This document shows positions 18,095 to 26,336 of a stretch of DNA of 64,000 bases, one piece after another. Position 1 is the first letter of the stretch. Each line of letters starts with the position of its first letter. The notes below the pieces were generated by a model. The model was not told the origin of the DNA. It was given only the letters and a program-made list of their open reading frames with translations, and searched no databases. A program made the position numbers and the translations under genes. Origin of the DNA: SPJN01 sp965229935 (GTDB taxonomy: Bacteria; Pseudomonadota; Alphaproteobacteria; SPJN01); assembly GCA_965229935.1 (NCBI GenBank), contig CBDDKB010000002.1:1488001-1552000 (forward strand). Reading direction: 5' to 3'.

Positions 18095-18152
18095 ACCCAA
18101 TAACTGACTGGGGCTGTCCGAAAACGGGCGCAAGAAAAATTGAGATTTCGAG

Positions 18153-19784
18153 ATGAAGACACAGGTATTGATTGTGGGCGCGGGGCCCGTGGGCATGTTG
18201 GCGGGATTGCTGCTGTCAAAGCAGAATATAGCCAGCATCATTGTTGATCGCCGCTTTGAAAGGCTGCATGCCCCAAAGGCCCATGCCGTGAACCCACGCA
18301 CACTTGAAATCTGTGATCAGGCTGGGCTGTCGGGCGATTACATCCGTTCCCATGGGGCACCGCACAACATTGCGGGCCATGTCCACTTTGTCAGCACGTT
18401 GGCGGGTACAGACTTCGGCTCCCTCCCCTATGAGCGTCTGACGGATGATGCCTTGTCGATCACTCCCTTCCCCCTGATCAACATGTCCCAACCGAAATTT
18501 GAAGGCCTGTTGGCCGGGGCGTTGCAGAACTGCGATGATGTTGGCCTGTTGCGTGGGGCGACCTGCACTGCCCTGACTGAGCGGGACGATCATGTCGAAG
18601 CGCAAGTGACGCTTCGCGGTGTGGACCAGCCACTGACCATCAATGCTGATTATGTCATTGCTGCGGACGGCGCAGGCTCCCCCACGCGGGGAAGCCTGGG
18701 TATTGGCATGGACGGGCCGGAGGCGCTGGAAAACTTTATCATGATCCATTGCGAAGGTGATCTTAGCCATATAACAGGCGACCGGGCGGGCGTGCTTTAC
18801 TTTGCAACAGACCCGAACAGTCCCGGCACCTTTATCTTCCATGATGATAATAAAAGCTGGGTCTTTATGCGGCCCTATAACCCGGCGACAGACAGCGCCA
18901 ACAGCTTTGATGAAGCACGCTGCCGCGCAGAGGTGCTAAAAGCGCTTGGTAGCGACGATGCGCAATTCCACATCAGAAATATCAGCCCATGGGCCATGTC
19001 TGCCCAAATCGCCACCGCCTATCGCAAGGGGCGTATCTTCCTTGCCGGTGACGCTGCGCATCGCTTTCCCCCAACAGGTGGGCTTGGCCTGAACACAGGC
19101 GCTGGCGACGTGCATAATTTGGCATGGAAGCTTGCCCATGTTTTGACGGGCAAGGCCGCCCCTGACCTGCTTGACACCTATCAGGCCGAGCGCCAGCCCG
19201 TCGCCCAAAACAACAGCGTGCAAAGCATGACCAATGCGGCAAAAATGTTTGAGCTGATTGCCGCCCTATATGGGCCTGACCCTGACAAAGCGGACGAATT
19301 CTTTGCACAAATTTGCGAGGACCCGACAAACCCAACGGTACAGGCCGGGGTACAGGCACAACGCCCGCATTTTGATTCAATCCGCCTGCAATTGGGCTAT
19401 CGCTATCATTCAGACGCCTTGATCGGCTCCACCCCCCATGCGGATGCCGACAGCGACATCAGCCAATATGATCCAAGTTATGAGGTTGGCGCGCTATTGC
19501 CCCATGAATGGTTGGCAGATGGCACGTCGTTAAAGGGCGCCCTTGCTGCTGATCGGTTTACGCTGGTTTGTGGGCCAGATGCGGATGGCTGGGTGCAAGC
19601 CGCCAATGGCTGCGCCGTGCATCACTATCAAAATAACTGGCACGACAAGACAGGCCTGCAAAATGATGGCGCCGTTCTGGTGCGCCCCGATGGGCACATT
19701 GCAGCGCGCTACCCCACCGCTTCGGATGATGCGGCACGCTGCCTTGCATCCGATCTGTCACAAATTCTGAACCTGGCATCGTAA
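18153..19784 (+). CDS. FAD-dependent monooxygenase (PheA/TfdB-like flavoprotein hydroxylase)
   Basis: 543-residue single-component flavoprotein monooxygenase. It has the dinucleotide fold VLIVGAGPVGMLAGLL at the N-terminus, the mid-protein DG motif (AADGAGSPTRGSLGI) and the second FAD motif GDAAHRFPPTGGLGLNTG. A C-terminal thioredoxin-like extension is expected for phenol hydroxylase relatives and fits the length. Such enzymes usually hydroxylate aromatic rings ortho to a hydroxyl, but some act on other substrates. It is the first gene of a rightward set (11 bases before the next SDR gene). Its strong promoter suggests high expression when derepressed. Confidence 0.85.
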   Translation: MKTQVLIVGAGPVGMLAGLLLSKQNIASIIVDRRFERLHAPKAHAVNPRTLEICDQAGLSGDYIRSHGAPHNIAGHVHFVSTLAGTDFGSLPYERLTDDALSITPFPLINMSQPKFEGLLAGALQNCDDVGLLRGATCTALTERDDHVEAQVTLRGVDQPLTINADYVIAADGAGSPTRGSLGIGMDGPEALENFIMIHCEGDLSHITGDRAGVLYFATDPNSPGTFIFHDDNKSWVFMRPYNPATDSANSFDEARCRAEVLKALGSDDAQFHIRNISPWAMSAQIATAYRKGRIFLAGDAAHRFPPTGGLGLNTGAGDVHNLAWKLAHVLTGKAAPDLLDTYQAERQPVAQNNSVQSMTNAAKMFELIAALYGPDPDKADEFFAQICEDPTNPTVQAGVQAQRPHFDSIRLQLGYRYHSDALIGSTPHADADSDISQYDPSYEVGALLPHEWLADGTSLKGALAADRFTLVCGPDADGWVQAANGCAVHHYQNNWHDKTGLQNDGAVLVRPDGHIAARYPTASDDAARCLASDLSQILNLAS

Positions 19785-19795
19785 GGAGAGCGATT

Positions 19796-20575
19796 ATGGA
19801 TCTTGGACTAAAAGGCAAAAGCGCGATCATCTGCGCCTCCTCCCGCGGGTTGGGCAAGGCCTGCGCCACCTCACTGGCGCGCGAGGGCGTCAACGTGACC
19901 ATTAATGGTCGCGATGCCGATGCGCTTGAACAGACAAGACAAGAAATAGCGACATTGAATGGTGGGACTGTCACCGCGGTACAGGCTGACATCAATACAA
20001 AGGAAGGCCGCGTAGACTTGTTGGCCGCCTGCCCTGCACCGGATATTCTGGTCAATAATAATGGCGGCCCGCCCCCCGGCCTGTTTACCGCGTGGGAGGA
20101 AGACGATTGGCAAGGCGCGCTTTCATCAAACCTGTTAGCGCCCGTCATGATGATCAAAGCAGTGATTGAAGGGATGCAGGAACGCAAATTTGGCCGCATC
20201 GTCAACATCACCTCTGCCATGGTGAAGGCACCCAATGTGTTTATGGGCCTGTCCACAACCGCGCGATCAGGCCTGACTGCGATGAGCAAAGGTCTGTCTG
20301 TATCTGTCGCCAAGGACAATGTGACCATCAACAATATGTTGCCCGAACGGTTTGACACCGATCGGCAAAAACAAATGGCCGAACTTGCGGTGGCCATGCG
20401 CGGCATCACCATTGAAGAAGCCCGCGCTGAAATTGCAGAAACCATCGCCGCAAAACGCATGGGGGAGCCGCACGAATTTGGCGACGCCTGCGCATTCCTT
20501 TGCAGCGCACAGGCCGGATATATCTCTGGCCAAAACCTACAGCTTGATGGCGGCACCTATCCCGGCCTGATCTGA
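19796..20575 (+). CDS. SDR-fold protein with altered catalytic pair
   Basis: 259-residue member of the short-chain dehydrogenase fold. The cofactor motif is degenerate but readable (CASSRGLGKACATSLA), the NNNGG motif follows (LVNNNGGPPPG), and a Ser is present in NITSAMVK. At the place of the canonical YxxxK it has LSTTARSGL, so the catalytic Tyr is replaced by Ser and the Lys by Arg. The C-terminus is normal (SGQNLQLDGGTYPGLI). A known SDR subgroup has this RxG pattern, so it need not be dead. AGGAG precedes the ATG. It is coupled to the FAD monooxygenase gene (11-base gap). Confidence 0.85.
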   Translation: MDLGLKGKSAIICASSRGLGKACATSLAREGVNVTINGRDADALEQTRQEIATLNGGTVTAVQADINTKEGRVDLLAACPAPDILVNNNGGPPPGLFTAWEEDDWQGALSSNLLAPVMMIKAVIEGMQERKFGRIVNITSAMVKAPNVFMGLSTTARSGLTAMSKGLSVSVAKDNVTINNMLPERFDTDRQKQMAELAVAMRGITIEEARAEIAETIAAKRMGEPHEFGDACAFLCSAQAGYISGQNLQLDGGTYPGLI

Positions 20576-20596
20576 TTTTCCTGAAAGGAGATTGTT

Positions 20597-21034
20597 ATGA
20601 GCACATCTATTCTGATTGCAAAAATTTTGATTTCACTGCTTGCGGTTATGCAGGCAATCGGCCCGATGAAGGCTGACTTTAACCAAACCCATGCCACCAA
20701 CCCCCTATGGCCTGCCCATGCACGTTTTCACGTTGTCTGGCAGGTCCTGACACAGGCTGGTGTCTCCGGCGTTGCCCTGACCTTGCTATGGGCCTTCCCC
20801 AGCCAACTCAATAATTGGATCGCCGCCCTGTTGGCATTCAACTGGATTGTCACCTTCTTTATCAATCTGGCAGTGATGAGCATGTATGACGGTGCCCTGA
20901 AAGATGTGAACGGCATCAAGCCATTCAAGTTCAATATTGGCGGCAAGATTCGCGAGGTCGATACCAACCTGTTTGGGTGCACAATCATGGTGGTAATTGC
21001 CGCCATCATCATTACACTGTTAACGATTGGCTAG
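20597..21034 (+). CDS. Small four-helix membrane protein of unknown function
   Basis: 145-residue protein with four hydrophobic segments (about residues 5-22, 46-68, 74-94 and 122-144) and a conserved-looking NPLWPAHARFHVVWQ stretch after the first helix. I associate this with an uncharacterised family, possibly DUF6640, from memory only. GAAAGGAG precedes the ATG. It sits 21 bases behind the SDR gene and 11 bases before a TetR regulator, so it belongs to the rightward operon. A role in membrane handling of the substrate is possible but unsupported. Confidence 0.7.
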   Translation: MSTSILIAKILISLLAVMQAIGPMKADFNQTHATNPLWPAHARFHVVWQVLTQAGVSGVALTLLWAFPSQLNNWIAALLAFNWIVTFFINLAVMSMYDGALKDVNGIKPFKFNIGGKIREVDTNLFGCTIMVVIAAIIITLLTIG

Positions 21035-21045
21035 GTACAACTCAC

Positions 21046-21681
21046 ATGACAGGCAAACAGATGCGGCGCCATTATTTTCAGGACAAGGCAGTGCGGCTGC
21101 CCAAAAAGGACCGGACACGATCCGTTCTGATAGATGGCGCCATATCGGCTGTGGCCCAGCATGGCATCCAAGGTGCCTCGATCAAGGAAATCGCAACCTT
21201 GGCCGGGGTATCGAACGGCACCTATTACAATTATTTCAAAACACGCGATGATGTGCTGCGGCTCGCTGCCTTTTCTATTGCGTCGGAAATCACCGACGAA
21301 ATCGCGGATGAGGTGGCCCATATTGAAACCGGCGTTGGGCGCATCATTGTGTCAACCAAGCTGTTTATAGACCGCGCCACAATGGCCGCTGACTGGGGCG
21401 CGCTGATCGTCGATGTGGTTCATCAGCTTTCAGACACACGGCAGAATATTGCAGAACATTTGCGCGAGGATGTTGGCCTTGCCATCTCCCAAGGCGATTT
21501 GGCTGACGTGCCTGACCGCTTTGCCGTGCAGCAGATCTCATGCCTGATTGCGCTTGCCATTGAAATGGCGATTCAGGATCATGACGAACCGCGCATCGCG
21601 GAACGAACCTGTGCCTCCGTGCTTCAGATTCTGGGATTGTCTGCGCAGGACGCGGAAAAAGCCGTTCAAAAATACCTCTGA
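21046..21681 (+). CDS. TetR family transcriptional regulator (first of two)
   Basis: 211-residue regulator. The N-terminal helix-turn-helix spans about residues 25-70 (KDRTRSVLIDGAISAVAQHG, then IKEIATLAGVSNGTYYNYFK), and the rest is an all-helical ligand-binding domain. The start ATG 21046 (MTGKQMRRHYFQD) is preferred over a start inside the preceding gene. It lies 11 bases behind the membrane protein gene and probably senses a substrate or intermediate of the operon. It differs clearly from the next TetR protein. Confidence 0.85.
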   Translation: MTGKQMRRHYFQDKAVRLPKKDRTRSVLIDGAISAVAQHGIQGASIKEIATLAGVSNGTYYNYFKTRDDVLRLAAFSIASEITDEIADEVAHIETGVGRIIVSTKLFIDRATMAADWGALIVDVVHQLSDTRQNIAEHLREDVGLAISQGDLADVPDRFAVQQISCLIALAIEMAIQDHDEPRIAERTCASVLQILGLSAQDAEKAVQKYL

Positions 21682-21709
21682 CTTTTCAATCATTTCGCTG
21701 AATTTGACC

Positions 21710-21731
21710 CTGTGTGGCCCCGCCCACACAG
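21710..21731 (+). other. Inverted repeat behind the first TetR gene
   Basis: CTGTGTGG and CCACACAG form an 8-base-pair perfect stem with a six-base loop, 29 bases behind the stop codon. No T-run follows, so it is either an inefficient terminator or a protein-binding site between the two regulator genes. Confidence 0.4.
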
Positions 21732-21767
21732 CAAACAAGCTTGACTCTTCCGCCATTTTGCGGGAAA

Positions 21768-21795
21768 TAGACACCGTGTCTAGACACGGTGTCTA
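21768..21795 (+). promoter_or_regulatory. Perfect 28-base palindrome, TetR operator candidate
   Basis: The 28 bases are fully palindromic: T, then AGACACCGTGTCT (21769-21781), directly followed by its complement AGACACGGTGTCT (21782-21794), then A. Each half is itself a 6-C-6 near-palindrome, so four GTGTCT-type units lie in a row, fitting two TetR dimers. It overlaps the first possible start codon of the second TetR gene (GTG 21789) and follows TTGACT (21741-21746). Autoregulation of that gene and of the P450 gene behind it is the likely role. Confidence 0.7.
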
Positions 21796-22478
21796 ACCGA
21801 CAAGAAAAACCAGCGGGGCAGATTGTGGTCACAATCGTCAGAAAAGAAGCAGATCAGATAGACGAGGCACGTCCCTATCAGGATGCGCTGCTGCAAGCGA
21901 TCAGCGAATTGATGGTTGATGGTGCCACATTTACCGAACTGTCTGTTGCCCGTCTTGCCCGGCAGGCAGGCATGTCTCGCGCCACATTCTATTTGCACTA
22001 TCGCGATAAAAGCGAGCTGGTGGAAAGTCTGGGCAATCTTGCCAATCTGGATTTCACACAGGCCATTGATCACTGGGCCAAGCATGCCCACCGGGCCAAC
22101 TGGACTGACCTTCAGCATACGATGCAAAGGGTTGTTGAGCTTTATGAAGATCATCGCACCTTGATCGATATTCTGACCGAAGTATCAGCCTATGACCGTC
22201 GCATTCGTGAGTTCTATATCGACCTGCGCGTTCGGCTTGCCGCCCAAATGTCAGAGGCGATCAGGCGTGCCCAAATGGCAGACGTCACACACCCTGATTG
22301 CACGACAGATTTCGGCAGTTTCATGACCTTTGCGATCGAACGGAACTGCTATTACCACGCCAAATCACCAACCAATGAACGGGCACCCTGGCTGATCGAT
22401 ATGATCACCCACATGTGCTGGAGCGCCATCTACAAACCCAACATCGCAATTGACAAAACTGCGCCGCTGTCGCGCTAG
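21789..22478 (+). CDS. TetR family transcriptional regulator (second of two)
   Basis: Up to 229 residues. The helix-turn-helix is clear (FTELSVARLARQAGMSRATF, then YLHYRDKSELVESL), followed by a helical effector domain. The first possible start is GTG 21789, inside the palindromic operator and without a ribosome site. GTG 21825, in frame, has GGGG six bases upstream and gives 217 residues with the operator in the untranslated leader; this is the more plausible start. The gene is 52 bases upstream of the P450 gene on the same strand and probably represses both. Confidence 0.85.
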   Translation: MSNRQEKPAGQIVVTIVRKEADQIDEARPYQDALLQAISELMVDGATFTELSVARLARQAGMSRATFYLHYRDKSELVESLGNLANLDFTQAIDHWAKHAHRANWTDLQHTMQRVVELYEDHRTLIDILTEVSAYDRRIREFYIDLRVRLAAQMSEAIRRAQMADVTHPDCTTDFGSFMTFAIERNCYYHAKSPTNERAPWLIDMITHMCWSAIYKPNIAIDKTAPLSR

Positions 22479-22530
22479 ACAAGACAGCGCCATAAAACAA
22501 GACCGCGCCATAAATAAGGGGAGAAAGAAA

Positions 22531-23784
22531 ATGACCGCCCAACCGATTGAAATGAACAACTCGCTACCTGAAAACGGCATCCATGTCGCTGATCCCGAAT
22601 TGTGGTCAGCAGAAAAGGTGCTGCCGCTGTTCAAAAAACTGCGTGAGGAAGACCCGGTTCATCTAGTGAAGGACAGCCCCTATGGGGATTATTGGTCCAT
22701 CACAAAATATAAGGACATTGTTGAGGTTGATACGACCCACGGCATCTTTTCATCTGCTGCCGATCTAGGCGGTATCGTGATTGATGACAACATTACAAAT
22801 GATACCGAGGCAACCGGCGGCGCGTTAGAATCCTTTATCTCAATGGACCAGCCGAACCATCAGAAATATCGCAAGGCTGTGCAGCCGATTGCTGCCTCCC
22901 CCTCTATCAAATCAATGGAGGAGCTGATCCGCACACGCACACGCATGGTGCTTGATAACCTGCCAGTGAATGAAGAATTTGACTGGGTGGAGCAAGTGTC
23001 TGTCAATCTGACCACCATGATGTTGGCAACCTTGTTCGACTTCCCATTTGAAGACCGGGCAAAACTAACCCGTTGGTCAGACGTTGCTACAGCCGAACCG
23101 GGTAGCGGCATTGTGGAAAGCCAGGAACAACGCCTGGGTGAGTTGATGGAATGCCTCGAATATTTCACCAAACTGTGGAATGAGCGCGTGAACGAACCGC
23201 CGAAGTTCGACCTGATCTCAATGCTGGCCCACGACCCAGACACGGCAAATATGACGCCGCTACAATATCTCGGTAATCTGGGGCTTTTGATCGTGGGCGG
23301 CAATGACACGACACGCAACACCATGTCAGCCACCATTAATATGATGAACCTGTTCCCTGACCAGTTCGACTTGGTGCGCAAGGACCATAATCTGATCGAC
23401 AATATGGTTGCCGAAGTGATCCGCTGGCAGACGCCCCTATCCCACATGCGCCGCACGGCGCTGCAGGATTATGAGCTTGGCGGTAAGCTGATCAAAAAGG
23501 GCGACAAGGTTGTGATGTGGTATTATTCCGGCAATCGCGACGAAGATGAGTTTGAGAACCCCGACCAGATCGATATCATGCGCCCCAATGTGCGCAAGCA
23601 TGTAAGCTTTGGTTATGGCATTCACCGTTGCATGGGCCTGCGCCTTGCTGAACTGCAATTGCGAGTACTGTGGCAGGAAATTCTGGCCCGTTGGAACGAC
23701 ATCGAAATCACCGAACATCCTGAGCGTGTGAAGTCAAACTTCGTCAATGGCTATGCCAAGATGATGGTCAAAATTAAGGGCTGA
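22531..23784 (+). CDS. Cytochrome P450, CYP153-like alkane/terminal hydroxylase
   Basis: 417-residue soluble bacterial P450. The oxygen-activating I-helix motif is GGNDTTRNT (about residue 256), ExxR is EVIR (about 295), and the haem-ligand Cys is in SFGYGIHRCMGLRLAE (about 367). Several stretches recall CYP153 terminal alkane hydroxylases: TTMMLATLFDFPFEDR, RWQTPLSHMRRTA and GDKVVMWYYSGNRDE. CYP153 enzymes oxidise terminal carbons of medium-chain alkanes or limonene-like terpenes. The start ATG 22531 has AGGGGAG upstream. CYP153 genes usually sit with ferredoxin and ferredoxin reductase genes, but none is visible here. It ends at a strong terminator. Confidence 0.85.
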   Translation: MTAQPIEMNNSLPENGIHVADPELWSAEKVLPLFKKLREEDPVHLVKDSPYGDYWSITKYKDIVEVDTTHGIFSSAADLGGIVIDDNITNDTEATGGALESFISMDQPNHQKYRKAVQPIAASPSIKSMEELIRTRTRMVLDNLPVNEEFDWVEQVSVNLTTMMLATLFDFPFEDRAKLTRWSDVATAEPGSGIVESQEQRLGELMECLEYFTKLWNERVNEPPKFDLISMLAHDPDTANMTPLQYLGNLGLLIVGGNDTTRNTMSATINMMNLFPDQFDLVRKDHNLIDNMVAEVIRWQTPLSHMRRTALQDYELGGKLIKKGDKVVMWYYSGNRDEDEFENPDQIDIMRPNVRKHVSFGYGIHRCMGLRLAELQLRVLWQEILARWNDIEITEHPERVKSNFVNGYAKMMVKIKG

Positions 23785-23814
23785 TCCATCCCCAAACTAT
23801 TGGCCCTAATGAGA

Positions 23815-23851
23815 ATGGGCGGTCCGATCTTGCACCGGGCCGCCCATTTTT
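23815..23851 (+). terminator. Intrinsic terminator behind the P450 gene
   Basis: ATGGGCGGTCC and GGGCCGCCCAT form an 11-base-pair stem (one G-U pair) with an 11-base loop, directly followed by TTTTTA. It closes the rightward monooxygenase/P450 set, 31 bases behind the stop, and separates it from the convergent nine-gene set. Confidence 0.85.
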
Positions 23852-23872
23852 ATGATCGGAATGTCTGTACCT

Positions 23873-24277
23873 TTATCCCGGCACACGTTCAAAACTAGGC
23901 ACCCCATCGGGGATATGATGGAAGGGCTGTTTATCAACCGTATAAATCGCCATCATTGCGTTAAAGACACTCGGGTCATCAAATGTCCCGACCTTTAACA
24001 TAACAAGATCTGGCAAACTTGGCGGGCGCGAGGCAAGTGACGTTCCACACTTACCGCAAAATTCCCGCACAACCGGCGCGTCCAAATCATCTCGGGCGAA
24101 TTGCTGGGGCTCACCCTTGGTATAGGTAAAGGCGGCAGCCGGCACACCTGCGGTATAGTTGGGTCCACCGCCGGAAATATACTGGCATTCCCGACAATGA
24201 CATTGCGCCATCATTGCCGGATCAGCGTCGACTTTGAAGCGCACAGCGCCGCAATAACATCCACCTGTTACTGACAT
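23873..24277 (-). CDS. GFA / CENP-V family protein (zinc-binding, Mss4-like fold)
   Basis: 134-residue member of the glutathione-dependent formaldehyde-activating (GFA) family. Cysteine sets for two zinc sites are visible: CYCGAVRF at residues 7-14, CHCRECQ near 28 and FCGKCG near 80. Most family members have unknown reactions, and only a few handle glutathione adducts. AAAGGA precedes the ATG. It is the last gene of the leftward nine-gene set, 30 bases behind the MDR reductase gene. Confidence 0.85.
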   Translation of the reverse strand: MSVTGGCYCGAVRFKVDADPAMMAQCHCRECQYISGGGPNYTAGVPAAAFTYTKGEPQQFARDDLDAPVVREFCGKCGTSLASRPPSLPDLVMLKVGTFDDPSVFNAMMAIYTVDKQPFHHIPDGVPSFERVPG

Positions 24278-24307
24278 GATCTATTCCTTTCTTATGCAAA
24301 CTCGGGC

Positions 24308-25426
24308 TTATCCAAGCTTGGGGTTGATCAGATATTTCTCGCCTGTTGCCTTTAGATTATAGGCACGGGCATTGTCTGCATCCAGAACGTCAGACAGCGA
24401 AATTTCATGGCTGTAATTGCTGGCAAATGTTGTCTTCAACTCTGCCGCAACGCGCGCCTGCAATTCCATCATCCGTTCCATCCCGACACGGCCCATGAAC
24501 AGGGTCAGCAAATAACCGCCAATGCCCCATGACATGCCATAGCCGCGATTAAGCGTCGTCGGATTAAGGTCAAGTCCACCATAAAGATAGACCTGCTTGT
24601 AGACGGTAGACCCATAAGGGCTCCAATTCTCGGCATCGCGTGAGAAGGCGCGTTCCATCGCGGTCAACATCCGGTCAGCAAGATTGCCGCCACCTGTTGC
24701 ATCAAACCCGAGCGACGCGCCCGTGTCAGCAATCGCGTCGGTCAACTGATCCATAAAATCATCATCTGATGAGTTAACAACGACCTTGGCACCCTGCCCC
24801 TTCAACAGATCAACCTGTTCCTGCTTACGCACGATATTGACCAGTGGCACATCCTCGTCCAAGCAAATACGGTTCAGCATTTGCCCAAGGTTTGAGGCAG
24901 CAGCGGTATGAATAATCCCCTTGTGCCCATCAAGCCGCATTGTGTCTACAAAGCTAAGCGCGGTCAGCGGATTGACAAAGCATGACGCCCCATCGCGGGC
25001 CGTAGCGTCATCTGGCAATGGGAAACACATGGCGACATTAACAGTGCGATGGGTGGCGTACATAGCCCCACCCATACAGGTCACGCGTTTGCCCATCAGG
25101 GCCTGTGCCGCATCTGACTTGCCAGCAGCAACAACAACGCCTGCACCTTCATTCCCAACAGGCAAAGGCTTGCCAATACGGGCACCTGCAAATTTCATAA
25201 AGCGCGGATCAACCGGGGCAACCAAGGTACCATCTGCTTCATTCCGTGCCTCTGCCATGTTGGCGGGGCCAACCAGCGCACCAAGGTCAGACGGATTGAT
25301 AGGCGTTGCCTCAACCTCGACCACCACCTCGTCATCGCCGGGAACGGGCATATCGGCGTCCTTCAAGAAAACGCGCAGTTCCCCCTCTTCTGTTAGCAGG
25401 GAGCGGAGTGTTTTAATCTGTGTCAT
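24308..25426 (-). CDS. MDR superfamily zinc-independent oxidoreductase (quinone oxidoreductase-like)
   Basis: 372-residue medium-chain dehydrogenase/reductase. It has a GroES-like N-terminal half (VEATPINPSDLGAL, then PLPVGNEGAGVVVAAG) and a Rossmann half with the cofactor loop modified (HTAAASNLGQMLNRI). The zinc ligands of alcohol dehydrogenases are missing, which points to NADPH-linked enone or quinone reduction. The protein is about 40 residues longer than typical quinone oxidoreductases, with an insertion after NPSDLGAL. AGGA lies upstream of the ATG. It is in the leftward set, 50 bases behind an SDR gene, and may reduce an alpha,beta-unsaturated intermediate. Confidence 0.8.
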   Translation of the reverse strand: MTQIKTLRSLLTEEGELRVFLKDADMPVPGDDEVVVEVEATPINPSDLGALVGPANMAEARNEADGTLVAPVDPRFMKFAGARIGKPLPVGNEGAGVVVAAGKSDAAQALMGKRVTCMGGAMYATHRTVNVAMCFPLPDDATARDGASCFVNPLTALSFVDTMRLDGHKGIIHTAAASNLGQMLNRICLDEDVPLVNIVRKQEQVDLLKGQGAKVVVNSSDDDFMDQLTDAIADTGASLGFDATGGGNLADRMLTAMERAFSRDAENWSPYGSTVYKQVYLYGGLDLNPTTLNRGYGMSWGIGGYLLTLFMGRVGMERMMELQARVAAELKTTFASNYSHEISLSDVLDADNARAYNLKATGEKYLINPKLG

Positions 25427-25476
25427 AACTAGGTCCTATTATCAGATTGCAATTTTTAGAATGGTTTCGCCGGCGA

Positions 25477-26319
25477 TCATGACTGACTTTCGGCACCAAG
25501 CAAAGCGGCAAGTCCACCCCCTTCTTCCGGGTTCCATGAACGGCTGGGCCCAATCAACGTGCCGCCGTCGGCCAAAATCTCTGTCCCATTGACATAGGCC
25601 GACGCGTCAGAGGCAAGTAAGGCCGCCACATTGCCGATATCGCGCCCCTCGCCCGCACGCCCGACAGGCACACCTGCACCGCCAACCTGCGCAATCATTG
25701 CAGCGGTTTGGGCGGACTGATCACGATCCTGCCCAAAGGCACCACCAAATATGCGGGTGGCAACCAACCCGGGCAGCACCGCATTCACGCGCACATGATA
25801 TTTGGCAAGCTCTGCCGCCGCTATTTTGGAAAAATGCGCCACCGCTGCCTTGCACAGGGAATAATTCAACGTCGCATGCCCCGCCGATCTGGCCGATGTT
25901 GAAGACGTGTTGATGACAGAACCGCCGCCACGTTCCTTGAAATAGGGTAAGGCAGCCTGTGTGCCCTGAATGACAGATTTTAGGAGTAGATTGACATCAC
26001 GGTCAAAACCGTCTGCATCAAAATCCTCGACACCCTGCAAGGCACCGGCGGCACCTGCATTATTGAACAGCGCATCTACGCCGCCAAAGCTATCAGCACA
26101 TAGCTTCATCGTGGCATCAAGATCAGCCTTGCTGGTCACGTCGCATTTGATGAAGCGTACTTTGTCAGCGCCAAAGCGCTCCTCCAGTTCTGCACCGGCA
26201 TCGGATACATCTGCGGCTACGACTTGCGCGCCAGCCTCAACAAATACTTCGACGCTCGCATAGCCGATACCGCTTGCAGCGCCCGTAATTACAGCCGCTT
26301 TGCCTGTTAGGTCAGTCAT
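25477..26319 (-). CDS. SDR family oxidoreductase
   Basis: 280-residue classical short-chain dehydrogenase. Motifs: TGAASGIG (residues 12-19), acidic residue after beta2 (VAADVSD, NAD preference), NNAGAAG, catalytic Ser in INTSSTSARS, and the pair YSLCK. A 25-residue C-terminal tail beyond the usual ILADGG end (SRSWNPEEGGGLAALLG) is unusual and might contribute to oligomer contacts. It lies 17 bases behind the nitronate-monooxygenase-like gene. Substrate unknown; oxidation of an alcohol made by an upstream oxygenase is plausible. Confidence 0.85.
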   Translation of the reverse strand: MTDLTGKAAVITGAASGIGYASVEVFVEAGAQVVAADVSDAGAELEERFGADKVRFIKCDVTSKADLDATMKLCADSFGGVDALFNNAGAAGALQGVEDFDADGFDRDVNLLLKSVIQGTQAALPYFKERGGGSVINTSSTSARSAGHATLNYSLCKAAVAHFSKIAAAELAKYHVRVNAVLPGLVATRIFGGAFGQDRDQSAQTAAMIAQVGGAGVPVGRAGEGRDIGNVAALLASDASAYVNGTEILADGGTLIGPSRSWNPEEGGGLAALLGAESQS

Positions 26320-26336
26320 AAATTCAATTCCGCTTG

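Noticed and set aside
19558..20556. 332-codon leftward open frame opposite the FAD monooxygenase and SDR genes
   Set aside because: Spans the junction of two well-supported genes on the other strand and shows a Ser/Arg/Pro-rich shadow composition.
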